NCBI GenBank assembly: GCA_019454045.1
Contig: SKCR01036122.1
Span: 1-64,000, forward strand
Direction of reading: 5' to 3'
Length of the DNA stretch: 64,000 nucleotides
From: Zanthoxylum bungeanum
Lineage: Eukaryota; Streptophyta; Magnoliopsida; Sapindales; Rutaceae
Numbering within the stretch: position 1 is the stretch's first letter; each line of letters begins with the position of its first letter. A program made the position numbers and the translations under genes. The notes below the pieces were generated by a model. That model had not been told where the DNA came from and ran no database searches. It saw only the letters and a list, made by a program, of their open reading frames with translations. Below, piece after piece: positions 54,723 through 64,000 of this stretch.

Positions 54723-56470
54723 TTAGGTTAAAAGCATGAAAAAGTTAGGGCTAAAATTTGGGCAAACTTGATTTTGAGCATGATAAATTAAATTGGATGG
54801 ATTTGTATGCTTAATTGTGTTGAATTGAAGATTGAATGGGTCAATTTCAAAAATTGTGATTGGATAATTTTTTCCCCAAATTACTACCTTGGCCGAAAAT
54901 TGATGATGATTTAATGTCTTGGGATTTTTGATTTTTGACAATTGGATGTGTTGGAAATCATTCGGGAATATGATTTGATGTCTATTGCGGAATCAATTAG
55001 ATTGAATTAGAATCGGACGAAAAATCCCCAAATTGCCAAGTATGTCATAAAGCTCCAAAGTTGGGTAAAATGAATTTGAGCATGTAATTATGAAATTGGA
55101 TGATTAAGTATGCTTGAATGTATTTTAATTGATGATTGGTTGGATCAATTTGATCAATTTGGTTTGGAACAAATTTGCCCAAAATCTTATCTTGGCCGAG
55201 AGTTATGCCCCTTTGTGTTCTTGGTGAATTTTGATTTTTGAAACATTGGATGTGTTGAAAATCATTAGGGTATATTGATTTAATGTCGAATTGGGTTTAA
55301 TTGGATTGAAACAAATCGAACATGAAATTAACCCCATTGCCGAGAACAAAGTGAGCATGAATGGGTTTGATTTTATCAAAATATGTTGGACATATGATGA
55401 TGATAATGAGCATGATTAATTGTATGAATTGATGTTTTAGAAATGTTAATTTGGGTGATTAATCATGATATACACTTTAGGTAATTAAATTGCGAAATTG
55501 GATTTGTGTAATTTAATTAATTGGGCAAATTTTGGAAATTGAGCTTGAATTGTTGTTATTGGGCTTATTGGGCTTTGTTGTACAAAGTTTGGTTTAAACA
55601 AAATTGGTTGGATCCAATTGGGCCCAAAACCGCATCCATAAAGCCCAAATGCGACTTAATGGACCTTTAAAGTTTAATTGGGCCTAATGGGCCAAGATTA
55701 ATTATAGGCTTATTGGGGTAACTCCCGGATTGGATTTGGTTATTCGTTTTGACTCGAGTTGACCAAAAGTCCACGCCTTAAGAAATTAATTAAAGCCCAT
55801 TAGACTTTAATTAAATTAATATTGGATATTAATCGGTCTTTGAGACGCGTTACGATTAAATTTGGAATTTAAGTCGTAAAGGTTTATTAATAAAATAAAG
55901 TGTAATATTTAATTTGGAATTAAATAGTGGATTAGTATTAAATACATATTAAATTAGATTTAATTATGTAGTTTAATTTAATTCGGGAATTCGTACTTTA
56001 AGTACTTATTCGCAAAAACGAGTTTGACTCGAACAAAATCAAATCGTTGTTTGAACATTGGATGATCACTAATTATCAAGATTAATTAATTGGATTAGAT
56101 TGATTGATAACATGCTTGAGTGAATACATGGTTGTGATGCATGAATAATGTATATCAGATGGATATTAGATGGGTGGGGCAATTTAGAAATTGTTGTAAT
56201 AAATTTGATTTATTAATTGGACCTGCGTGTCCAGCCTTATCACCCCTCCTATTCTTTGTATTCTCTTCTCACCTATTCCCCTCAATGCAAATGAGGTTTC
56301 TTTAGAAGTGTAGTGTAACGGGTAGAAGAAATATTTGTGCTAGCGGGAGAGAGAAGGGTAGAGATTTGATCTAGGATCAATGTGTAAAATATCCATCCGC
56401 ATATCATTATTATTTATCATATGCGCTTTATTATGTGTTTAGAATGCATGTTTAAGGGTGTATGATGATG
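54723..56470 (+). other. Copia-A untranslated leader
   Basis: AT-rich, with no coherent frame. It carries further TGG-spaced palindromes: ATTAATAT-TGG-ATATTAAT (55815-55833), TTAAATT-TGG-AATTTAA (55856-55872) and ATTTAATT-TGG-AATTAAAT (55907-55925). A TGATGATGATAATGAGC-like stretch is near 55395. Confidence 0.6.
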
Positions 56471-56587
56471 AGACCTTAACAAAGATAATAAATTGGTTGC
56501 CAATTTGCACACGAAAAACCCTCATCAAATATCATGCGTTTTTCCTTCATTGAGTGATTCTCACTCAAGATCCGAGACGGCATTGGG

Positions 56588-56961
56588 TTGTTGGACAAAG
56601 TCAAGCCCTTTGTCTGTCGAAGATGTGTTTGAATCACGAAGGCTTTGTTACATGTCAGTGTCTTGTCCAAGTTGTGGTTGTTGGCCAAAGTCAAGACCAC
56701 TTCTTGTCCATCGACATTGATTACGAAGCTTTCCATGGTCAATGGGTCGCGCTTGACTGGGATCATTAGGTTTGTTGTGCCAAAGCCAAGGCCTAGTTGA
56801 TTCAGAGGAAAAATGTTAGGTAATACATTGGATGTATTGGCATATAAGATATATGTTAAGATTTGGAAGTCCACCTACTGGATCTAGGAATTGGATTGGA
56901 TCCAATTGATCTTAGAGATCTACCTAGTTAATTATCATACAATTTGTTGGCCAAAGTCAAG
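56588..56961 (+). repeat. Four dispersed copies of TTGTTGGCCAAAGTCAAG in Copia-A
   Basis: 56588-56605 (one difference), 56678-56695 (exact), 56772-56790 (variant) and 56944-56961 (exact). This parallels Copia-B 24569-24939. Confidence 0.75.
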
Positions 56962-57138
56962 ATTTGGTTCGATATTTAACGGGATCCTAGCCCACTAGGA
57001 AAAACGGTTTCCCGAGTACTCGAAAGATGGTTAGAGGCTCGCAGAAAAAATAGTGGGAGGCAAGAATTGAATTTGCAGTACTCGTTCAATTACTCGCCAT
57101 ACGCGCTCATTTAAATTATTTCGTCATTAGATTAAATC

Positions 57139-57394
57139 TTAGTTGGACTAATATTTAAATTGTTGTTTTATTTAACAGTTGGACTGTATTATAGTTGATT
57201 ATATATAATTGGATTATATTAATCAATATATTTGAATTAATTAATTTCAGTTTACAGTTGATTTTATAATTGGATTATAGTAATCAATGTAATTGAGGTT
57301 AATTAATTTAGATTATATTTGATTATATAGTTGGACTATTATAATCATTATAATAAATAGTACCACAAATCGTTGATTAAATAGTTGGACTATT
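57139..57394 (+). repeat. TGG-spaced palindrome series, Copia-A internal
   Basis: TTAGT-TGG-ACTAA (57139-57151), ACAGT-TGG-ACTGT (57175-57187), ATATAAT-TGG-ATTATAT (57203-57219), TATAAT-TGG-ATTATA (57265-57279), ATAGT-TGG-ACTAT (57327-57339) and AATAGT-TGG-ACTATT (57380-57394). Every spacer is TGG. Confidence 0.85.
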
Positions 57395-57829
57395 AGAATC
57401 AAGATATAAATGAAAGATTAGTGTTATGAAGGAATTGAAGACGAGCAAGGCTCTGACTTCAAATATGTTTGTCAAAATTATGTTCATTACTAGTATTAAA
57501 ATTGGATTTTTAGATACTTAATATGATACATAATAAATATATATATTGATGTTCAGAATCTGCTATGAGCATGATTAGAGAACTGTTATAATGTAACTAG
57601 TTTGACTAGATACATTATCTCTTTATCAGTGTTTAACCCACTGCGGGTGAACCTTTATATTTTAGAACACTAAAGTGTTTTATATATAAGGATGATATTG
57701 AGATAAACACATTAGATGTGAATAAGAATTTATATTTGAATATAAATAAATCTCAAATATATATAATGACAAACAAATAGCTCAAAGTGATTTGATCAAG
57801 GAAAGGAAGAAACTAATTATGGCATTGTT
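57395..57829 (+). other. Copia-A gag/protease junction with large deletion
   Basis: TTAGTGTT is followed directly by ATGAAGGAATTGAAGACGAG (57421-57448). In Copia-B these two points are ~590 bp apart, with the gag knuckle between them. The protease region beyond is too decayed to read. Confidence 0.55.
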
Positions 57830-58515
57830 GTCTGGGACACAATCGAACAAGACTCGTATATCCACACTTCGAAGAGTGGGTACTCGGACTGTTTGATTCC
57901 AATCAAATAAAGTCTACGAATCTAGTTTATTGGGCAATGTGCCTAAAACACTATTTACTTGGTAAAAGTGTAAATGCCACCGATCTATTAGCCCTAGTTC
58001 ATAATGAAGCAAGTGGGCCCATGTCTAGCTAGGCTAGATATGGATATGAATATTTCGTGACCTATACAGATGTGGCATCGCGTAATGGTTGTGTGTTTCT
58101 TTTGAAGAACACAAATCGGAAACTTTTAGAGTTTCGACACGAAATAGACAATAGATCGACTATAGTATTATACCGTCACGGTAAGACCGTAATGGAAAAT
58201 ACTTAAGCAATAAGTTTCTTATATACTTGAAAGAGTATAGTATTCTTTCAAATGAGGACTCCTTCCGGAACACGTCAAAATGACGGTGTGTCCGTGCTAG
58301 ATAAATCGAATTTGTTAGACATGATAAGATTAATCAAGAGTCGCTCTGAGCTACCATTTCCTTCAACGGATACAGATAAACAGTGTAAGAACTTATTTAG
58401 AATAAGGTTCCATAATAATCTGTTTGACAGATTACATATTAGATATGAACGGGAAAGAAACCGGGGTTTCTCATTCCTGACCATTTGGGATGCTAGGCAT
58501 ATGTTTGGATGATAC
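57830..58515 (+). pseudogene. Copia-A integrase remnants
   Basis: GKSVNATDLLALVHNEASGP (about 57961-58020) and YGYEYFVTYTD (about 58033-58066) are the first-Asp part of the integrase core. The open frame 58252-58512 gives MRTPSGTRQNDGVSVLDKSN (the segment preceding the catalytic Glu), LLDMIRLIKSRSELP and NRGFSFLTIWDARHMFG, the end of the core. Catalytic ERRNR-like wording is altered to VLDKSN. Frame breaks lie between. Confidence 0.85.
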
Positions 58516-58849
58516 CAAACTAAAACCCAAATTGGATAAGTGTCAATTGTAGGCTATCCTAGGGATACCATAAGTATTGTATTATACATCTCACCAGAGA
58601 ATAATTAGATTGTTGCTCACCATGCAGTGTTCCTGAGAGGAATACAGACATGCAGTGGTAAGTGGGAGGATAGTAAAACTCGATGAAAATTGGAGTAATA
58701 CTATTCAAGGCACCTATTCCTAATGGAACATAAATAGTTCTCAAGGATGAAACTATTCCATTAATCTTCGAATACACAAGAACCGCGTAGATCGGAGAGA
58801 GTCAGAAAACAACCTGGGGTATGGGTTTCTGATCTCACCTCATTAAAGA

Positions 58850-59640
58850 TGTTAATCTTTTAAGGTATACCAATTGATTACGTATGAGGTAGTGATACAA
58901 GGTATCGACTCCTATTATGACAAAGTGTCATGAGTCCGAAATGGATTCCATGTATATCAACAAGTTTGGATACTAGTGATGTACCATAAGACATTGTGCC
59001 TATTGGTACTTTATAAGTCTTCAAGGAAGACATACATGGAAGGCAACATACCAACGTACTAAGCTAGGCTTGTAAAAGAAATGTAGAGTTATCAACATTG
59101 TGTTGATTCCGACGAAACCTTTTACCTGTGCCATTGTAAATCCATTTGGATAATGCTTGCTAAAGCTGTGTATTTCATTTATGAAATATGACAGCTTAAC
59201 GGAAAATCGCTTTCCTGAAAAGGAAACCTTTCGGAGGATGTTTATAACATCCTGTCGGTTTTGTCGTACCATAACAAGCAAACAAGGTTTGCAGGTTATT
59301 CGATCCATGTTTGGATTGAAGCAAGCATAGGTTCTAGGAATTGTCGTTTGATGTAATCATAATGGAGTATGATTAATTCAAAACGAAATGATCTTGTGTA
59401 TATAAAAGGGTTAGTGGGAGTGCACTGATATGAATGTCATGTAAGATAATGATAATATGTCATTTCTTAGAAATGATATTCCCATAAAATGATCGGTGAA
59501 AGCTTGGCTTTCATAGATATTCTTTCATAGAAATTCTCCGTAGAATTCTTGGGAGTAACAACCTTTATTCAAGGAATAAAGATCTACTGGGCTAGATTTG
59601 GAGTTGTTAACACTCTCTGAGAAATTGTACATTGAATAAT
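58850..59640 (+). pseudogene. Copia-A reverse transcriptase remnants
   Basis: Fragments in different frames follow the copia RT order. There is a SFMKYDSLTENRFPEKETF-like part near 59175-59230, FAGYSIHVWIEAS/RSMFGLKQA wording near 59285-59330, and a GLVGVH-type SGS segment near 59405. The catalytic box region near 59440-59480 is unrecognisable as YVDD, with FLRNDIP just after it. Inactive. Confidence 0.75.
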
Positions 59641-59659
59641 GTACGTAACCTGGTGTCTC

Positions 59660-60230
59660 ATACACTTTGAACATATGGAGTCACAATCAGGACAATCCAA
59701 GTGATTGTCATTGGATTAAAGTTAAGAACATCTGTTAGTATCTTAGAGAACTAAAGATGCTGTCTTAAATTATGGAGTAGGAGAACTTGAAGTGACTAGG
59801 ATCACTGCTGCAAGTTTCCAAACCGGTAAATATTGCGGTACTATAAAGTTTGAATAACGGGACAGTGAGCTGGAAATATTCCGAGCAAGATAACTGTTGC
59901 CGAATAAACAACAAATGCGGATTATTGCTGCAGCTGAGGCAGCAATAGAAGCCATTTGGATCGATAATAAATCTAATTAGATTAGATATAGTTCTTTTAG
60001 CAGCTGAGCTAGGCGTCAGAACAGGCTAAGGAATTAAAGGTCTTATCGACGATCCAGATATATACTTCTATATTCATCTGATTCGTTCGGATCATACATC
60101 GTGGCGATGTGGTGATCGTATAAATCATGTCAGACGATAATCATGGAAATCCGCTGACGAAAACCTTTCTCAACAATTTGAGCAAACCGTACATAGTTCG
60201 GGTGTTAGACACTCGAGTGACTGGCTATAT
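59660..60230 (+). pseudogene. Copia-A RNase H remnant
   Basis: GVGELEVTRITAASFQTGKY (about 59773-59830), then IIAAAEAAIEAIWID (about 59920-59965, including the catalytic Glu of the AEY/E motif), then the C-terminal RGDVV...MSDDNHGNPLTKTF segment (about 60100-60175). The YCDN part between them is missing or scrambled. It ends just before the purine tract. Confidence 0.82.
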
Positions 60231-60231
60231 G

Positions 60232-60244
60232 CCAAGTGGGAGAT
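60232..60244 (+). promoter_or_regulatory. Copia-A polypurine tract
   Basis: CCAAGTGGGAGAT is directly followed by the 3' LTR start TGTTGG. Confidence 0.9.
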
Positions 60245-62250
60245 TGTTGGATAATATGACCCATAGCGTCACTATTTGTACATATCATGGTGTTGTTGTA
60301 CAAATTAAATATGTGACAAGGAAATTGCACTCTCATCGTTTGTGATTAGATCACCATAGATATATAAATGAAGAGAGGTCCATATGATTAGTTCCTGGAT
60401 TGAGAATGATATGAGACAGTATCAGTCCACGAAGGATTAATCATTAAATATCCCTAGCCGGAGTATTATCGAGACAGGACATCGATAATGCGGAATAGGC
60501 TAGTATTGCACTTGTGCGCGTTGTGAGGGCACGACGGCATGGTTCTCATATAATTAAGTATTGGATACTTATGCAAGTGTGTTGGGAGGTTGTGTTTCAC
60601 CGATGGTAAGGGAAACAGCTTCGCTCTGGATAGACCCCTCAGAATCCTATTGGTATTATGACTATGTGTCTATGGGAGTCCGACATCAGGGTAGGTGTAT
60701 TTGGTCTTAACCTGAGACTTGCACCGCTAATGCTTACGACAATCAATATACTTTAGTTGAGGTCGTCTAGGACTCTAACCGGTTCTGTGTACGCCAAATG
60801 CTGGGTATATTGAGAATCGTAGAGTATTGGGTGTGATGTCAAGACGGAAGTATCACTTCAGTCATAGTGGAGATGATGTCACGCAGGATACGGTATTAGT
60901 GCTCTTAAGTGTTGCGCAACCATCGGGATATTATGACTAGGTCATGCATATCCGATTATAGAGACTAGTTACCAGACATCCGACATGTGCTTCAGACGGG
61001 GCAGACACTTATCCAGCCCCAACCCTAGCACGTGACTATCCGATACTAAGCCGATATACACAATACTTGGTATACTACGCTTGATATAGATCCTTATTCC
61101 TGTAAGGATATTTCCGGAGAATTTGGTAGGCATGGTGCTTTGCTAGAAGCCAACCTTGTCTAGTAAATCGGTAAAATGTAGTACTTGGTACTCACGTGTT
61201 CGGATAGTCCGATGACCGATTTGATTGCCAACATATCCGGGGATCTCATGGGTCGCTTCCCAAAGATTCACCGATGACGTATGACTCGCACTTTTATTAA
61301 TCTGGGATTAATATGATGAGAGAGAAAATTAATCTGGGATTAATTATAGCGATATTTTATCTGGGATAAAATATCAATTTAAAGAGAGAGAATGATTAAT
61401 TAATATATTTGATATATTAAACGAAATTGGATTTCGACGCGGAATTAAAATTAGATTTTAATTCGGGCGAGCGGATTAATTTAGAATTAATTCGTTAGCG
61501 ACGTGAATAGTGATTTCGCTAGGCGTAATCATTTAATTACGACGCGACGGAAAATTCGTTAATTTAGAATTGGTGAATCCGAGCCCGAGATTATTTGCGA
61601 GCGTATTCGCATTTCGAATTCGAGTGCGGCACGCAAGTCAAATCAAGCGTCAAATCATTAGTCGCATCAATCGTCAAATCACTTGTCACTTTGAGTGATG
61701 TGACTTGACAACTTGATTGAGTTGACTTGATGTGATGAGTGATGTGTGTGGTTGGCAATTAAAGCCAAATGTGTTTGAAATGAAATGGAAATTCATTTTC
61801 ATGTGTATTAGATACACAAAAAAGACACAAAACCGTGAGACACACTTTCCCTCCTCTCTCTCCTCTTCTTCTTCCTCTCATCACTCACGCCATTTATGTT
61901 CTGGTTTTTCTGGGTACTGCCGTGAACAAAATGGAGGGAAGCAGTGCGTTTTGTGGCAAAACAAGAGTGCTAGCACACTCCGGGATCAATGCGAAGGTGA
62001 TAGGGGAGTATACCCATGAGCCGGGAACCAAAATGATGAAGCTTGTTGCTTCAAAACTTGAAGATAAGGGGCGAAATTTACTGTTCACAGCAGCCCACTG
62101 CAGTGTAGTCCACTGTCAAGGCAGATTTCGTTTTTTGTTGCCCAAATCGTCGCTCAACCGCTCGATGTAAGTATTCCGCAACTTCCGTCGTTGTATTCAC
62201 TTGTGTATCATGCTTGAGTTTTGATCTTGGGACCTATAGAAACTCCAACA
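60245..62250 (+). repeat. Copia-A 3' LTR
   Basis: Collinear with 52691-54709 and very similar. One palindrome (GATTAATT-TGG, with the following bases) is lost by a short deletion near 61398. The equivalent of the GTGTAT-TAG-ATACAC palindrome is retained near 61805-61819. Confidence 0.92.
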
Positions 62251-64000
62251 ATGCTCCAGTAACACTAGTTTATCTTTTTTTAATTTAGGTTCCATTAATT
62301 TCTACAGTTACATATATGATATGATAGGTAGAAATTTTGAATCTTGAAAAGTTTGAGATTTGAATATTTCTTTTATATAATAGTTATATAATGGAAATTA
62401 CTTACGCCTTGGAGGTATAAGTAAAAGTTTATCGTTTATTCTGTTTAATAGAATATTGTACTCTATTTCATTAGAATATCTTTCCTACGATCCTAAGTAA
62501 TAAAATCGTTTTATCACTTGGTGTGTAACATCGGATGTTAACAATTGTAGAAAAGACTTGACTTATTGAAGTCAAATGTGATAATGATAAACTATAATGG
62601 AACTGCGTAATTAATAAGATGAAACAACACTTATACATCTTCTATATAAGTTTAATAGGATATCAGAATCATTTACGAGTATTTGATACTTAATGATTCT
62701 GTTGTTTTTTTACCGAAGAAAATTATCCTATAACTTATAATGGAAGCGATATTTGATATCGATTCTGGAAGTTCACCATTGAACCACAGATCTGAGATTG
62801 TTCATAGCCTACTACGATCAAGTTTTGAACTTGATTACGCTTTCATTATGAATTAGTTCATGATATGTGCTAATTGTTTGCGCAGCGAAAGCAGTGTGAG
62901 CTTATTAAAGATTTGACCTTTAAAGTATGAGAATGAGAAAAGTTATACTCAGCAATCTATTGTAGATTCTGAGGAAACTTGTCTCTAGTCATACTAATTG
63001 AACAATTAAATATATATTGGTTAATGTTGATCTTAAACTGTACATTTTAGCTAAAGAATGGAAAGTGGCATTTTTGAATGACTTATTCAGATAAGAGATC
63101 AGTTGTGATTTCTTCATTTGAAGAGTTCATTCTGGAATGGCTCTAGAGTTTGTGTTCTGTTGAGATTGCAGTTTAGTGTGCTAGCTTATAGAGCCTATTG
63201 TAGACTCATATAAGTCTTCCGGAAATTTGTGTTCTCTATTTTTGATATCGTCAGATTGTCTGATCTTGTCAAATTATAGAGAATACATATGTGATTGAAG
63301 GGTTAGTGGGAGCATACAAATTACTTTCTAGTGTTATATATCCTAACAACATTATCATTATTATGGTAATAATGAGATGTTTGTAAGGTAAAAGATTTAC
63401 CTAAGTCTTCTTTACTCCGTGAAAGCAGTGGGAGTAGTCTCTGTTATATTTGATATAAAGTTTTATATAAGATATAAAACTAAGAGACTTGTGAGAATCT
63501 CCTATTATTCGTATATTAGATATGATCTAATAAAGGACATAACTAAGCTATCTGTATGACAGTTAGTATAACAGTGCGACAGTTATTTTGTGTCTTATAT
63601 AAAGTATTCATCTTTCGTAAATGATGATTCCTTTTTCGAAAGAGATATTGATTAGAATGTCTAATCAATCTTATGTATCATTTGATGATGACATAATAAA
63701 TAATTTATAATGTGCGATTAAAGATATCGATTTAATCGTAATTATTACGAGTTATTTTGATATCCTATAGACCATAGGATGGATCTTGAAACACGTTCTT
63801 TATGATCTTTGAAATATTAAGAACGAGTTTCTAATTCATGGAGAATTCAGTCTGCAACTATTAGGGTCATATTAGTTTTGAGACTAATTATGACGTTAGA
63901 CAGTCTACGTCATAAAGAGTCACAAAAGATGCAGTGGGAGTGTCACGCATGATTCTACTGTTATAGTGGAATTAGATGCAACTTATGAAGTATTGACTTA
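62251..64000 (+). pseudogene. X internal region, second copy, right part (runs off window)
   Basis: It resumes at the ATGCT duplication and is collinear with 32301-33286, then without a break with 46917-47645. The cluster's empty site is TGTCAAATTATAGAGAATAC (63269-63288). Only scraps of copia RT wording are visible, as in the first copy. Confidence 0.75.

Larger units (their letters stand above)
52691..62250 (+). mobile_element. Copia-A: full-length Ty1/copia element on the plus strand
   Basis: LTRs at 52691-54709 and 60245-62250 (TGTTGG...CCAACA), primer site 54711, purine tract 60232, and copia-order integrase-RT-RNase H remnants. ATGCT flanks both sides (52686-52690; 62251-62255). The uninterrupted site, GGGGATATGCTCCAGTAAC, is at about 32292-32310. 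It is the same family as Copia-B but lacks B's gag knuckle block. Frames are broken. Confidence 0.93.
17722..64000 (+). mobile_element. Degenerate Ty1/copia family X, tandem pair sharing a middle LTR, with three nested insertions
   Basis: The order is LTR (17722-30209, split), primer site, internal (30210-33291 and 46915-48004), LTR (48005-50596), primer site, internal (50597-52690 and 62256 to window end). Both primer sites resemble the complement of initiator tRNA-Met. The purine tract CAAGAGCAAGTGGGAG precedes the middle LTR. By position, the third LTR should begin about 360 bp right of the window. Copia-type RT and RNase H wording survives in scraps. Left flank bases are GCCAC. Confidence 0.85.

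Noticed and set aside
56476..56874. A 132-codon minus-strand frame in Copia-A
   Set aside because: It is antisense to the element and includes the repeated 18-base motif. The Copia-B equivalent is not open over the same span.
1..64000. tRNA or rRNA genes
   Set aside because: The tRNA-like matches are only primer binding sites (12-18 bases complementary to tRNA 3' ends). No cloverleaf or rRNA segment was seen.

Overview
This is AT-rich plant nuclear DNA, most probably from a eudicot. It is a heterochromatin-like block made almost wholly of nested, decayed LTR retrotransposons. I see no host gene in its own context, no tRNA or rRNA gene and no CRISPR array. The plant assignment rests on the element lineages: Athila-type Ty3/gypsy, Ty1/copia with initiator tRNA-Met primer sites, and Ty3/gypsy elements with a tRNA-Asp primer site. 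It also rests on a plant-type LOG (cytokinin-activating enzyme) sequence carried by one of the families.

Layout. (1) 1-9441: an Athila-type gag-pro-RT-RNase H-integrase relic whose reverse transcriptase is split by a 4.4-kb non-coding LTR element (2770-7133, target duplication AGGAG). (2) 9515-14986: two diverged Athila-like LTRs bracketing an internal region with a LOG pseudogene. (3) 14987-17721: a reverse-oriented fragment of an old copia LTR, a 50-bp minisatellite, an AT microsatellite and unassigned sequence. (4) 17722-64000: a tandem pair of one degenerate copia family, here called X (LTR-internal-LTR-internal, running off the right edge). X is interrupted by three later insertions: Copia-B (18603-28485, minus strand, duplication ACCTC), a three-LTR Athila-like/LOG cluster (33292-46914) and Copia-A (52691-62250, plus strand, duplication ATGCT). 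Each interrupted X site has an uninterrupted counterpart in the other X copy, so the insertion points can be read directly.

The most notable content is in the Athila-like/LOG family. Three internal regions carry an intronless LOG-type phosphoribohydrolase sequence downstream of a gag-like frame. All five LTRs of this group, from three diverged sublineages, share a leader design. A four-codon reading frame (ATG-N-N-stop) lies 8-11 nt before a long imperfect stem that encloses a series of TACCGCC hairpins, and the stem keeps pairing through compensating changes. This resembles the uORF-plus-stem layout used for ribosome shunting in plant pararetroviruses. Separately, Copia-A and Copia-B carry long series of short perfect palindromes with exactly three bases between the arms, almost always TGG or another TNG.

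Every coding region found has stops or frameshifts, so the elements look individually dead. All comparisons were made by eye; no alignment score or database search was run.
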